Source: Rhodohalobacter sp. SW132
GTDB lineage: Bacteria; Bacteroidota; Rhodothermia; Balneolales; Balneolaceae
NCBI RefSeq assembly: GCF_003390325.1
Contig: NZ_QUOK01000006.1
Location: forward strand, 62,001-126,000
Length of the DNA stretch: 64,000 nt
Direction: 5' to 3'
Made by a program: the position numbers and the translations under genes. Positions 21,251 through 32,015 of this stretch are shown here, one piece after another (position 1 is the stretch's first letter; each line of letters opens with the position of its first letter). Under the pieces are notes generated by a model. It saw nothing but the letters and a program-made list of their open reading frames with translations, did no database searches and was not told the origin of the DNA.

Positions 21251-21633
21251 TACCGCAATTCAATGGTCACATCACCAATAATGATTCGTTCAGCACGCAT
21301 CTCATTTTCAATATTTCTGTGCGGATAACCAACAACTCTCACTGTATCACCAACAGCCAGCATTGAATCATCGGTCATTCCCCGGTTTCGCATTCTTGTT
21401 ACAGGTGCAAGCACTACTTTCCACTCTTTTATTTCAATTTCCTCCTCACCAATTACCTCGATATCGATATAGGTGTGAGGATTTCCAATATCATTACTTT
21501 GGATTATACCGTTATAATCCATCTCTTTATCTGCATCATAATTTGCCCAACCATGGTGAAGTACAGTTCCGGCAGCTATAAATGCAGCTGCACAAAGGAA
21601 AACACTGGCTCTAATCAAAATGATTTTTCTCAT
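21250..21633 (-). CDS. Small exported protein, DUF6152-like
   Basis: 127 residues. A signal peptide (ASVFLCAAAFIAAGTVL) precedes HHGWANYDADKEMDYNG, the His-His-Trp/Ser start typical of the DUF6152 family of secreted OB-like beta proteins. Later motifs are NPHTYIDIEV, VGDTVRVVGYPHR and MRAERIIIGD. The His-His pair right after cleavage suggests metal binding, though this is unproven. It is translationally coupled to the following DUF6644-like membrane protein. Confidence 0.8.
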   Translation of the reverse strand: MRKIILIRASVFLCAAAFIAAGTVLHHGWANYDADKEMDYNGIIQSNDIGNPHTYIDIEVIGEEEIEIKEWKVVLAPVTRMRNRGMTDDSMLAVGDTVRVVGYPHRNIENEMRAERIIIGDVTIELR

Positions 21634-21950
21634 GATATTATTAATTAATTAAAGTGAATATATAATTAAACTGTATACAAAATCTTTTGCAAGTACTACA
21701 AGAAGGTTTTACAAATCCCCATCACTAATTAATATATCGGGTAACCACGCCGAAGATAAGATGGAGTATAGTTTAATTTCTAAAATGACAGTTAGTAAAA
21801 AACCGGAGTGGTAATAGGATAAGAACCTGCTGGTTTACCATAAAAAAAGAAACTAATCAGTCCTTGGAAATATTTTATCTGCCGGGAACGTGATGTTACC
21901 TGAAAGGTTTCGTATTTTATATAGTTTATTAAACATCACCCAGATTACCC
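21634..21950. other. Divergent intergenic region upstream of uvrA
   Basis: 317 bp, AT-rich. It should carry promoters for the DUF6152-like operon (minus) and uvrA (plus). No recognisable SOS operator or RNA gene. Confidence 0.35.
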
Positions 21951-24791
21951 TTGCAAAACAATATCATCATCCGCGGAGCCCGCGAACACAATCTCAAAAA
22001 TATCGACATCAACATTCCCAGAGAGAAGCTGGTCGTTTTTACCGGGCTCTCAGGGTCGGGTAAATCATCGCTCGCTTTTGATACGATTTATGCAGAGGGG
22101 CAGCGCCGCTTTCTTGAATCACTTTCAGCCTACGCCCGGCAGTTTATGGGAATGATGGAGCGCCCTGATGTTGATTTCATCGACGGACTCTCGCCGGTAA
22201 TTTCCATCGACCAGAAAACCACCAACCGGAATCCGCGATCAACGGTTGGAACCGTCACCGAGATCTACGATTTTCTGCGGCTTCTCTACGCCCGGGTGGC
22301 AACACCCTATTCCTACAAATCGGGTAACAAGATGGAGAAGCAGACCTCCGATCAGATTGTTGCGGCGATAATGGATATTGAGCAGGGCACCAAAGCGTAT
22401 TGCCTGGCGCCGGTGGTTCGTGGCCGGAAAGGTCACTACCGCGAACTGTTTGAACAGATGCAGAAACAGGGATTTGTTAAAGCTCGCGTGGATGGTGAAT
22501 TGATTGATCTGGAAGGCGAAATCAAACTGGATCGATACAAAACGCACAATATTGAAGTGGTGGTCGACCGGTTTGTCATCAGCCCTAAAAGTGAAAAACG
22601 AATTTCTGAAAGCGTGCATATGGCGCTTGAAATGGCTGACGGCAACCTGGTTCTGGGCATTCAGACAAAAGAGGGCATCCGCGATAAAGTCTATTCTAAA
22701 AATCTTTACGATCCCGAAAGCGGACTCTCCTATGAAGATCCGGCCCCAAATCTTTTTTCATTTAATTCGCCGTACGGAGCCTGCAAAACGTGCAACGGAC
22801 TGGGATATCGCTACGATGTAAGTCAGCAGCTTGTTATTCCAAACACCGATGAATCGATTGCCGATGGCGGCCTCCGTTTCTTTGGGAAACCTCGCGATAT
22901 ATTTGTTTTTAAACAGATGCAGGCCGTTCTCGAATCGTTCAACCTCGATTTTGAAACGCCGCTGAAAGATTTTCCAGAAGAAGTGATAGATGTACTGTTT
23001 GATGGAGCCGGCGATCAGAAGTTTGATGTCAGTTACGATTTTAAAAACAGCAACGTCACCTACAAGCATAAATTTGCGGGTATCCGGTCCGTTATTCGCG
23101 AGCAGTACGAGGAAAGCAAATCAAATAAACAGCGTGATAAAGCGAAAGCGTATTTATCAAAAGTGGACTGCAGCACCTGCGGGGGCGGACGTCTCAACAA
23201 AGAGGCACTTTCGTATAAAATTGACGGGCATTCCATTCACGATCTCGTTCAGCAGGATATAGAATCGCTCAGGCATACCGTTACAAATCTAAACCTCACC
23301 GAACGGCAGCGTAAAATCGGTCACCAGGTTCTTAAGGAAGTGATCGACCGGCTCGATTTCCTGCTGAATGTAGGTCTGTCGTATCTTTCACTCAACCGGG
23401 AAGCGCAAACCCTCAGTGGCGGCGAAGCTCAGCGAATCCGGCTTGCAACACAGATCGGGACTCAGCTTGTTGGCGTGCTCTATATTCTTGATGAACCCAG
23501 CATCGGACTTCATCAGCGGGATAATATCAAGCTGATCAAATCACTGGAAACACTGCGCGATCTCGGAAACTCGGTGATTGTGGTTGAGCACGATCGCGAA
23601 ACGATTGAACATGCCGATTACGTGGTAGATCTGGGGCCGGGAGCGGGTACAAATGGCGGTGAAATTGTTACTGAAGGCACACCGGATGAGCTGGATGAAT
23701 CAGCGCTGACCACCCGTTTTCTCAAAGATCTGGAGACCATTCCCTACAATCCTGAACGACGAGAGGGTACCGGTAAATCGATTCGGCTGAATCAGTCATC
23801 GGGGCATAATCTTAAAGATGTTGATCTGGAGATTCCGCTGGGTAAATTCATCTGCGTGACGGGCGTCAGCGGAAGCGGCAAAAGTACACTGATCAACCAG
23901 ACCCTGGAGCCTATTCTCGCTACCACATTTTATAACTCCAAATCCGTACCGCTCCCCTATCAAAAAATTGAAGGGCTTGATAACGTGGATAAGGTGATCT
24001 CGATCGACCAGAGTCCGATTGGCCGCACACCAAGATCCAATCCCGGAACGTATACCAAGGTTTTTGATCACATCCGGTCTCTTTTTGCTGAATTGCCGGA
24101 ATCAAAAATTCGCGGGTACGACCAGGGACGCTTTTCCTTCAACGTAAAAGGCGGACGCTGTGAAACATGTAAAGGAGATGGCGTTCGGAAAATTGAGATG
24201 AATTTCCTGCCCGATGTGTACGTCGATTGCGAAGTTTGCAACGGCCATCGATACAACCGGGAGACGCTTGAAATTCATTACAAAGGAAAAAATATCTCTG
24301 ATGTTCTGAAAATGCCGGTCAGTGAAGCTTCAGAATTCTTCGACTCTGTACCTGCCATCAAACGAAAACTGAAAACGCTAAACTCTGTGGGCCTGGGATA
24401 TTTAACCCTCGGGCAGTCGAGTACGACCGTAAGCGGCGGGGAGGCACAGCGAATCAAACTATCGCGCGAACTCTCAAAAATTGGTACGGGCGACACGATG
24501 TACATCATGGATGAACCTACCACCGGGCTTCATTTTCAGGATGTTCGCATGCTGGTGGATGTGATTCAAAAACTTGTGGAAAAAGGAAATACCGTGATCG
24601 TCATCGAACATAATCTCGATTTGATCAAGGCAGCCGACTGGGTGATTGACATGGGGCCGGAGGGCGGTGACGGAGGCGGAGAAATTATTGCTGAAGGCAC
24701 ACCGGAAACGGTCGCTGAAGTCACAAAAAGCCACACAGGACAATTTTTAAAGCAAGAATTTGCAAGAGAGAAACGTTTGGTAAAAAAATAG
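21951..24791 (+). CDS. uvrA: Excinuclease ABC subunit A
   Basis: 946 residues. It is the damage-recognition ATPase of nucleotide excision repair, loading UvrB at lesions. Two ABC modules are seen: Walker [14 protein letters not shown] (about 31-44) and [11 protein letters not shown] (about 640), with signatures [14 protein letters not shown] and [12 protein letters not shown]. Zinc-finger cysteines occur in [18 protein letters not shown] and [17 protein letters not shown]. The start is TTG at 21951 because [18 protein letters not shown] matches the family N-terminus and no ATG is close. Length is normal. Confidence 0.98.
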   Translation: MQNNIIIRGAREHNLKNIDINIPREKLVVFTGLSGSGKSSLAFDTIYAEGQRRFLESLSAYARQFMGMMERPDVDFIDGLSPVISIDQKTTNRNPRSTVGTVTEIYDFLRLLYARVATPYSYKSGNKMEKQTSDQIVAAIMDIEQGTKAYCLAPVVRGRKGHYRELFEQMQKQGFVKARVDGELIDLEGEIKLDRYKTHNIEVVVDRFVISPKSEKRISESVHMALEMADGNLVLGIQTKEGIRDKVYSKNLYDPESGLSYEDPAPNLFSFNSPYGACKTCNGLGYRYDVSQQLVIPNTDESIADGGLRFFGKPRDIFVFKQMQAVLESFNLDFETPLKDFPEEVIDVLFDGAGDQKFDVSYDFKNSNVTYKHKFAGIRSVIREQYEESKSNKQRDKAKAYLSKVDCSTCGGGRLNKEALSYKIDGHSIHDLVQQDIESLRHTVTNLNLTERQRKIGHQVLKEVIDRLDFLLNVGLSYLSLNREAQTLSGGEAQRIRLATQIGTQLVGVLYILDEPSIGLHQRDNIKLIKSLETLRDLGNSVIVVEHDRETIEHADYVVDLGPGAGTNGGEIVTEGTPDELDESALTTRFLKDLETIPYNPERREGTGKSIRLNQSSGHNLKDVDLEIPLGKFICVTGVSGSGKSTLINQTLEPILATTFYNSKSVPLPYQKIEGLDNVDKVISIDQSPIGRTPRSNPGTYTKVFDHIRSLFAELPESKIRGYDQGRFSFNVKGGRCETCKGDGVRKIEMNFLPDVYVDCEVCNGHRYNRETLEIHYKGKNISDVLKMPVSEASEFFDSVPAIKRKLKTLNSVGLGYLTLGQSSTTVSGGEAQRIKLSRELSKIGTGDTMYIMDEPTTGLHFQDVRMLVDVIQKLVEKGNTVIVIEHNLDLIKAADWVIDMGPEGGDGGGEIIAEGTPETVAEVTKSHTGQFLKQEFAREKRLVKK

Positions 24792-24852
24792 TTTATTTGA
24801 GTGAAGATATATTTTGTCTGCACTCGCTATTCTGCCTATTTTACCGAACTGC

Positions 24853-25410
24853 ATGTTAGCTCGATTTTCACATATCACGCGCCTTCTGGTCATCGGCATC
24901 CTGTTTGCGGGATTCGCCGCACATCTGGCCAATCCATTTTTTGGTGATGCTAAAAAAGCAGCCTTCACACAGTGGCTGGATCATAAAGTTGTAGCAAGTG
25001 GTGATTCTGCAGAAGCGGAACTGCGCGACCGGATCAAAAAATTACCTAAAGAAGCTTCCAACTTCTGGATGCTCATTCAGGATGCATCAAAACTGATAGC
25101 AGACCATAAGGATGATTTTCGGATCAGCCCTTTTACCTCATCAAATGATGAAAAGAAGAATGTATCAAGCTGGCTCATTGGACAGTGGAGCACATTTAAC
25201 AGTCAGCATAGCAGTAATGCAGTCCTTCCCGAAATTGTAAAACCGATCCAGAAATGGATCGCTCCGACCGATCTTGCAACATATACAAAACCCTTTCGTG
25301 AGTTATTATTAAAACTGCCGCAAACCGCACTGCTGCCCAATGATTTTGATTCCGGCAGTACCTGGCTTCTCCCCCCTTTGATCAGCGGCATCAGTATCAA
25401 CGCGCCGTAG
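24853..25410 (+). CDS. Membrane-anchored protein of unknown function between uvrA and secD
   Basis: 185 residues if started at the ATG at 24853 (MLARFSHITR); a TTG at 24814 would add 13. One N-terminal hydrophobic segment (LLVIGILFAGFAAHLANPFF) should anchor or export it. The rest is soluble and helical, with no recognised motif (EAELRDRIKKLPKEASNFWM; LPEIVKPIQKWIAPTDLATY). It lies 61 bp after uvrA and 91 bp before secD, same strand. A hairpin CCGGG-gattct-CCCGG near 25457 could be a weak terminator. Possibly lineage-specific. Confidence 0.7.
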   Translation: MLARFSHITRLLVIGILFAGFAAHLANPFFGDAKKAAFTQWLDHKVVASGDSAEAELRDRIKKLPKEASNFWMLIQDASKLIADHKDDFRISPFTSSNDEKKNVSSWLIGQWSTFNSQHSSNAVLPEIVKPIQKWIAPTDLATYTKPFRELLLKLPQTALLPNDFDSGSTWLLPPLISGISINAP

Positions 25411-25501
25411 CGCTCCCTTTTCTTACCAACGTTTTCTATTTCAATTTCCGGGGATTCTCCCGGCTACCATTATTTTATTAAATAATCATATTTGAACTGC
25501 T

Positions 25502-27301
25502 ATGAAAAAACAAAACAACGGATTTAAAATCGGATGTATCGTACTCTTTTTGGGTATGACCATCTGGTATCTATTCCCAACTGTTCAGTGGACTCTGGAA
25601 CAGCGTCACATCGACGACATGCCGGAGGCCGAACGCGTAACCTATCTTGATGAAAACCGGGAGCGGCTTCAGAATCTTCAAGCCCGATCACTCTCTCTTG
25701 GACTTGACCTTCAAGGCGGCATGTATGTAACGCTTGAAGTTGGCGTTGCCCAGCTTATTCATGAACTCGCAGGTGATTTTGCGGATGACAGTCTCGAAGA
25801 TATCATCAATACAGCCAATGAACGGTCTATGGAGCAGCGTACAGACTTTATCACCGAATTCGTAAATGAATTTGAAAGCCGTGATCCAAACGCTATGCTT
25901 AGCCGATACTACCGCTCGGATGCGGAAAACATCACTCGCCGATCAACAAACTCCGAGGTGGAAGAGTACCTTCGGGGCCAGCGCAGCAGCGCCGTTGAAC
26001 GTGCGATGGAAATTATCCGGACACGGGTTGACCGTTTTGGTGTAACTGAGCCGTCCATCCTGCAGCAGGGAAACAGCCGCCTCGTGGTTGAACTGCCCGG
26101 TGTAGATGATGAACAGCGAGTTCGGGATTTGTTGCGCGGAACAGCACGGCTTGAATTCCGCCTGACTCCCAATGCGGATGAAATCAGCAACGCCAGGGAT
26201 CAAATCATTCAATATTTTGAGGAACAAGCTGAGGAAGAGAACGGCAACAACCCGCTTCTCGAAGTTCTTAATCCACAGGCACGAAGCCAGTATGTAGTTG
26301 GATTTGCAGCCGGACCTGACACCGCCCGTGTTAACCAGCTTATTTTCCAGGATGAAGTTCTATCCCTTCTGCCCAGAAATTCAACCCTGATGTGGGGCGC
26401 TACACCATTTGCGCAGGACCGGGGTCTCGATCTGTTTGAACTGATTTCTGTCCGTTCACAAGTTGAGATGACCGGCGATATCGTTTCTGAAGCGCGTGTT
26501 GCATTCGATCCGAATACAAACGCTCCGGAAGTTTCCATGACAATGGACTCCGAAGGAACCCGGCGATGGGCACGGATTACCGGGGCAAACATTGGCCGGC
26601 CGGTCGCTATTGTGCTCGACGGTTATGTGTATTCCTACCCGAATGTTCGCTCGAAAATTACGGGTGGACGATCATCCATCTCCGGAATGGGCGGATTGCA
26701 GGAAGCGGAAGATCTTGTAAACATTCTGCTTTCCGGTGCACTTCCTGCACCTCTTGAAATTATTGAGGAGAGAACGGTAGGTGCCACACTCGGTGAGGCA
26801 TCCATTAAAGCCGGTTTCTACTCTGTTATGTTTGGTTTGCTCATTGTTGCCCTGTTTATGATAGCCTACTACCACGTAGGGGGAGGGATTGCCGATTTGG
26901 CGCTTACCCTGAACATCATTTTCATATTAGGGATTCTGGCGGCCTTCAACGCCACACTCACCTTACCGGGTATCGCCGGAATTGTTCTTACGATCGGTAT
27001 GGCGGTGGATGCCAACGTACTGATCTTCGACCGTATCCGCGAGGAGTTGCGAGCCGGTAAAACACTAAGAGCATCCATCGATAACGGCTACTCGAACGCA
27101 ATGAGTGCAATTATTGATGCGAACGTAACGACCTTCTTTGTAGCTGTGATTCTGTTCAGCTTTGGCGTTGGCCCGATTAAAGGCTTCGCGATTACGCTGA
27201 TGGCAGGTATTGCTTCATCACTCTTCAGCGCTATTGTAATCACACGTGTCATTGTAGACTACCTGACTCGTGAAAAAACATCCAGTATCAGTTTTGGATA
27301 A
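25502..27301 (+). CDS. secD: Protein translocase subunit SecD
   Basis: 599 residues. With SecF it uses the proton gradient to help pull secreted proteins through SecYEG. TM1 at about 10-27; periplasmic P1 region with SLGLDLQGGMYVTLEV (the conserved GLDLxGG motif) and ARLEFRLTP; then the five-helix RND bundle (about 430-590) with GMAVDANVLIFDRIREELRA, which carries the conserved Asp. Directly followed by secF (51-bp gap). Confidence 0.97.
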   Translation: MKKQNNGFKIGCIVLFLGMTIWYLFPTVQWTLEQRHIDDMPEAERVTYLDENRERLQNLQARSLSLGLDLQGGMYVTLEVGVAQLIHELAGDFADDSLEDIINTANERSMEQRTDFITEFVNEFESRDPNAMLSRYYRSDAENITRRSTNSEVEEYLRGQRSSAVERAMEIIRTRVDRFGVTEPSILQQGNSRLVVELPGVDDEQRVRDLLRGTARLEFRLTPNADEISNARDQIIQYFEEQAEEENGNNPLLEVLNPQARSQYVVGFAAGPDTARVNQLIFQDEVLSLLPRNSTLMWGATPFAQDRGLDLFELISVRSQVEMTGDIVSEARVAFDPNTNAPEVSMTMDSEGTRRWARITGANIGRPVAIVLDGYVYSYPNVRSKITGGRSSISGMGGLQEAEDLVNILLSGALPAPLEIIEERTVGATLGEASIKAGFYSVMFGLLIVALFMIAYYHVGGGIADLALTLNIIFILGILAAFNATLTLPGIAGIVLTIGMAVDANVLIFDRIREELRAGKTLRASIDNGYSNAMSAIIDANVTTFFVAVILFSFGVGPIKGFAITLMAGIASSLFSAIVITRVIVDYLTREKTSSISFG

Positions 27302-27351
27302 TCAATCGCTGAACAGAAATTTTTTAAATACTTTAAACACAGGTATCAATT

Positions 27352-28275
27352 ATGAAATGGTTTGAAACACCTAATTTTGATTTTATTAAAGCTCAAAAGA
27401 TGATGTATGTCGTCTCCGGGTTTTTATTTATCGGGTCCATTGTGGCAGTATTGACGATGGGACTGAATTACGGTATCGACTTCAGGGGCGGAAAAGAGTA
27501 CGTCTTTGATTTCGAGAATGATGTAGATGTTGTAGAGATACGAGCAGAACTCACCGAAACACTGGGTGCGCCACCTGAACTCAAGCTCTTTGGTTCATCA
27601 AGTGATATTCTCATCCGAACAGATGCAGAAGGTGACATCGGTGATGTCCAGAATACTATTATGGCTTCACTCACCCAGCTTTATCCGGATAATCCGGTGA
27701 CGGTCATCAAAACAGATGTAGTGGGGCCGCGCTTTGCGGAAGACCTCAAGGTTGCAGCGATTAATTCCATTTTATTTGCTGTGGCAGTTATTTTCATCTA
27801 CATTCTGATACGGTTTAAAGGGTGGTATTTTTCCGCCGGTGCCGTTGCCGCATTGATTCATGATGTGGTTATTGTACTCGGAATTTTCACCATCCTGGAA
27901 CCGCTGGTGAATTTTAATGTCACGATCGACCAGGCACTGATTGCCGCATTCCTTACCATTGTGGGTTACTCCCTTAACGATACGGTGGTTGTTTTTGACC
28001 GTATCCGGGAGAACTCTCTGATCTATAAAACGATGGAGTTTAAGGATATGATTAACAAAAGTTTGAATGACACCCTTAGCCGAACGGTTGTCACTTCGGT
28101 TACAACCTTGTTTGTGGTCACCGTGCTGTTTATATTCGGCGGAGAAGTGCTTAAAGGTTTCGCCTTCGCCCTTGTAATCGGAGTCATTCTGGGTACTTAC
28201 AGCTCACTTTTCGTAGCAAGTTCTTTTGTTGTGGAACTGCAGAAACGAGCACTCAAAGCAAAGGCAAAGTCGTAA
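27352..28275 (+). CDS. secF: Protein translocase subunit SecF
   Basis: 307 residues and six membrane helices. Motifs: MGLNYGIDFRGGKEY (the conserved GxDFxGG), DVVGPRFAEDLKVAAI, ALIHDVVIVLGIF and VGYSLNDTVVVFDRIREN (transmembrane Asp). It is the partner of SecD just upstream. The STAS gene follows after 30 bp, so the three probably share a transcript. Confidence 0.97.
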   Translation: MKWFETPNFDFIKAQKMMYVVSGFLFIGSIVAVLTMGLNYGIDFRGGKEYVFDFENDVDVVEIRAELTETLGAPPELKLFGSSSDILIRTDAEGDIGDVQNTIMASLTQLYPDNPVTVIKTDVVGPRFAEDLKVAAINSILFAVAVIFIYILIRFKGWYFSAGAVAALIHDVVIVLGIFTILEPLVNFNVTIDQALIAAFLTIVGYSLNDTVVVFDRIRENSLIYKTMEFKDMINKSLNDTLSRTVVTSVTTLFVVTVLFIFGGEVLKGFAFALVIGVILGTYSSLFVASSFVVELQKRALKAKAKS

Positions 28276-28305
28276 ACTAATTTATAATCACAAACGGAAA
28301 TAGTC

Positions 28306-28647
28306 ATGGGTTTTAATGTTTCAGAGCGTTATAACTGTGTTGTCATCGCATTTAAAGGAAATGTGATGGGAGGACCAGATGCAGTAAGTTTAAATGAAAA
28401 GCTTCACGAGCTGATCGAAAAAGATCAAAAAAACGTGGTCGTTGACCTCAGTAAAGTGAAGTTTATGAACTCGTCGGGTCTTGGAATGCTAATTGGCGGC
28501 CTTACAACAATGAGGAAAGCCGGCGGCGATCTGAGGATCTGCAACGCAGGTGATAAGATTGAAAGTCTGCTTATCGTAACAAAGCTAATCACCGTGTTCA
28601 AGCATTATCAATCGCTTGATGAGGCGGTTGAATCGTACTCAGAATAA
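28306..28647 (+). CDS. STAS-domain protein, anti-sigma factor antagonist-like
   Basis: 113 residues forming a single STAS domain: VVVDLSKVKFMNSSGLGMLI contains the conserved serine pair whose phosphorylation in SpoIIAA/RsbV proteins switches partner binding. In those families an anti-sigma kinase phosphorylates it, but no such kinase lies next door. Position after secDF on the same strand suggests cotranscription. Ends 34 bp before an intrinsic terminator. Confidence 0.9.
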   Translation: MGFNVSERYNCVVIAFKGNVMGGPDAVSLNEKLHELIEKDQKNVVVDLSKVKFMNSSGLGMLIGGLTTMRKAGGDLRICNAGDKIESLLIVTKLITVFKHYQSLDEAVESYSE

Positions 28648-28663
28648 CTGCTTTGAACCTTAA

Positions 28664-29989
<1,326 letters not shown>

Positions 29990-29991
29990 CG

Positions 29992-31116
29992 ATGACGGAT
30001 TCCGGCGATTCTTTTTTTGTCGATTACTGTTTTTCAGCCGGATCTCAATCCGAAGCTGAGGATAAAGCATCAGGCATTGCAGTGGAGCAATCAGCTGAAC
30101 TTCCGGTTGAAACCGTACCCCGGCACTTGCTTGATTACGTAGGTACGGTTGAGGAATTGCAAGAACAAGAAGAGGCGGGAAATCGCTGGAAAGCCAAAAT
30201 CTTTTTCAAAAAAGAGATTGTCTCCGGGGATACGGTTCAGTTTTTAAACGTTGTTTTTGGCAATGTATCCATCAAACCCGGAGTTCAGGTCACCGGCCTT
30301 GATCCCGGTTTTCTTTCCACGCTATTCAGCGGCCCAAATCATGGAATTGATGGAATACGTGAGCGATTATCAGCACCAAAACGTCCGCTGAGCTGTACCG
30401 CGTTAAAACCGATTGGCAGCAGTTCTGAAGAACTGGCCCGGATTGCCACAGAATTTGCCGGAGGCGGCATTGATATAATCAAGGATGATCATGGGCTGGC
30501 AAATCAATCCCTCGCAGATTTTAAATCCCGTGTTCAATCGTGCGTTCCGGCAATACGAGATGCTGAAAATCTTTCAGGAAAAAAGACACTTTACTTCCCT
30601 AACATCACCGGTACATTCAGGGAACTTACGGAACGTGCAGAATTTGCCGCTCAACATGGAGCTGATGGATTCCTGATCTCACCACAATTGACAGGACTTT
30701 ATTCAGTGAGTGAATTAGCTGCAATGTTTCCTGATATGCCAATCATGGCTCATCCTGCATTTTCCGGACCCTATACAATCCACAAACATTCCGGTTTTGC
30801 CCCATCGGTCTACTTCGGGATGCTCTGGCGCGCACTTGGGGCTGATTGTGTGATTTATCCCAATGCAGGGGGACGATTCTCCTATCATGTGGATGAGTGC
30901 AACGAGATTAACCGGATGTGCAGAAGTAATGATCTTCAAATGAAACGATCTTTTCCTGTACCTGCCGGCGGAATAGACAGAAACAGCCTGCAGAAATGGA
31001 TGGATGAGTATGGAGCTGACACACTTTTTTTAATCGGGGGAAGTTTGTATAAGCATCCCAAAGGATTAACAGTAGCTGCCCGTGAGTTCCAAACAAAATT
31101 GAGTGAATATGAGTAA
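29992..31116 (+). CDS. RuBisCO-like protein (form IV large-subunit homologue)
   Basis: 374 residues. It has the RuBisCO large-chain fold: N-terminal alpha/beta domain (SFFVDYCFSAGSQSEAEDKA), then the TIM barrel. The first catalytic Lys is kept (LSCTALKPIGSSSEELARIA). The metal-site motif reads GGGIDIIKDDHGLANQ: the carbamylated Lys and the Asp are present, but His replaces the following Glu of true RuBisCO. The loop-6 region reads YPNAGGRFSYHVDE without the loop-6 Lys. It is therefore not a carboxylase but an enolase/isomerase-type RLP. The ATG at 29992 is preferred; the open frame reaches back inside purA. The following cupin gene overlaps it by 8 bp, suggesting a joint pathway, possibly methylthioadenosine salvage. 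Confidence 0.92.
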   Translation: MTDSGDSFFVDYCFSAGSQSEAEDKASGIAVEQSAELPVETVPRHLLDYVGTVEELQEQEEAGNRWKAKIFFKKEIVSGDTVQFLNVVFGNVSIKPGVQVTGLDPGFLSTLFSGPNHGIDGIRERLSAPKRPLSCTALKPIGSSSEELARIATEFAGGGIDIIKDDHGLANQSLADFKSRVQSCVPAIRDAENLSGKKTLYFPNITGTFRELTERAEFAAQHGADGFLISPQLTGLYSVSELAAMFPDMPIMAHPAFSGPYTIHKHSGFAPSVYFGMLWRALGADCVIYPNAGGRFSYHVDECNEINRMCRSNDLQMKRSFPVPAGGIDRNSLQKWMDEYGADTLFLIGGSLYKHPKGLTVAAREFQTKLSEYE

Positions 31117-31564
31117 AAGCAAGTCCGCTGTACTATCATGCGATAATTTCTCCTGGGATGGGGTTGAAAAAAAGATTTATAAAACCGAAACCGATAATTT
31201 TCGTGATATTCACCGGTACACCCTTCTCGGTGATGAACATTCCGAGCTCAACTCCGAAACCCGATATTTTGAGATTCAGCCGGATGGATACTCCTCACTG
31301 GAATATCACCGCCATCCGCACTCCGTAGTGATCATCCGCGGAAGCGGGTCCGTTATTCTTAATGATGAACTTCATTCCATTCAGTCATTTGATGTAGTCT
31401 ATATCGGCCCGGAAACGATACACCAGTTTCACGCCGATAATGGGGAAGAACTTGGTTTTATTTGCGTTGTGGATCGATATAGAGATCGTCCTTCCATTCC
31501 GGACGATGACCAGATCCGCAATACAATACGATCAGAAAAAATTTTAAAGAAAATCAGAAAATAG
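31109..31564 (+). CDS. Cupin-domain protein coupled to the RuBisCO-like protein
   Basis: 151 residues with a single cupin barrel. Motif 1 is GYSSLEYHRHPHSVVIIRGS (metal His residues) and motif 2 is VVYIGPETIHQFHADNGEEL (further His). The ATG at 31109 overlaps the end of the RuBisCO-like gene (ATGAGTAA), so the two are translated together. In Rhodospirillum rubrum a RuBisCO-like isomerase works with a cupin that splits off methanethiol from 1-methylthioxylulose 5-phosphate; this gene is a candidate for an analogous role by context only. A generic sugar-phosphate isomerase or dioxygenase cupin is the alternative. Confidence 0.88.
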   Translation: MSKSKSAVLSCDNFSWDGVEKKIYKTETDNFRDIHRYTLLGDEHSELNSETRYFEIQPDGYSSLEYHRHPHSVVIIRGSGSVILNDELHSIQSFDVVYIGPETIHQFHADNGEELGFICVVDRYRDRPSIPDDDQIRNTIRSEKILKKIRK

Positions 31565-31672
31565 TGTTGAAAAGGTAGTGCAAATCGTTTTATATTTTAA
31601 GTCTTGATTGAAACGTAATTCACTTGTTTCAAATCAATTTCTATTGACATTTTGATAACTATATATTCCCAA

Positions 31673-31745
31673 GCGGGAATAGCTCAGTGGTAGAGTCCCG
31701 AAAGCGTTCGGGACCAACGAGAAGGTCAACGCCTTCCCTACCACC
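31673..31745 (+). pseudogene. Degenerate tRNA-Gly-like unit, copy 1
   Basis: The first 23 nt (GCGGGAATAGCTCAGTGGTA, then GAG) equal the acceptor 5' strand and D arm of the real tRNA-Gly. The anticodon 5' half is replaced by hairpin TCCCGAA-AGCG-TTCGGGA. CCAACGAGAAGGTC matches the real gene again, then the T arm and acceptor 3' strand are replaced by AACGCCTTCCCTACCACC. It cannot form a tRNA. It could fold as GTGGTAG...CTACCAC enclosing two hairpins. It repeats 102 bp downstream. Confidence 0.8.
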
Positions 31746-31774
31746 TTGACATTTTGATAACTACATATTCCCAA

Positions 31775-31847
31775 GCGGGAATAGCTCAGTGGTAGAGTCC
31801 CGAAAGCGTTCGGGACCAACGAGAAGGTCAACGCCTTTCCTACCACC
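31775..31847 (+). pseudogene. Degenerate tRNA-Gly-like unit, copy 2
   Basis: Almost identical to copy 1 (one C-to-T change in CCTTTCCTACCACC, on the side of the second hairpin). Preceded by the same segment TTGACATTTTGATAACTA as copy 1 and as the functional tRNA, at an exact 102-bp period. The near identity suggests recent duplication or selection. Confidence 0.8.
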
Positions 31848-31876
31848 TTGACATTTTGATAACTACATATTCCCAG

Positions 31877-31948
31877 GCGGGAATAGCTCAGTGGTAGAGC
31901 ATCTCGTTGCCAACGAGAAGGTCGCCGGTTCAAATCCGGTTTCCCGCT
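31877..31948 (+). tRNA. tRNA-Gly (anticodon GCC)
   Basis: 72 nt with a complete cloverleaf: acceptor GCGGGAA/TTCCCGC, D arm GCTC...GAGC, anticodon arm TCTCG-TTGCCAA-CGAGA (anticodon GCC), T arm GCCGG-TTCAAAT-CCGGT, discriminator T. CCA is not encoded (TCA follows). The 5' flank TATTCCCAGGCGGGAATA is itself a hairpin that would compete with the acceptor stem before 5' processing. A terminator follows directly. Confidence 0.97.
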
Positions 31949-31955
31949 CATTTAC

Positions 31956-31992
31956 AAAAAAGCTCAAAGACATCCTCTTTGAGCTTTTTTTA
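31956..31992 (+). terminator. Rho-independent terminator of the tRNA-Gly unit
   Basis: AAAAGCTCAAAGA-CATCC-TCTTTGAGCTTTTTTT, a stem of at least 13 bp with a U-run, starting 8 bp after the tRNA. Confidence 0.93.
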
Positions 31993-32015
31993 TTTCAACA
32001 TCATATTCAAGAGAT

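Noticed and set aside
31634-31951. 105-codon minus-strand frame with repeating Leu-Ser-Tyr-Ser-Arg segments
   Set aside because: It is antisense to tRNA-Gly and its two degenerate copies; this is a well-known type of false ORF over tRNA genes. The internal repeat is just the 102-bp DNA period (34 codons).
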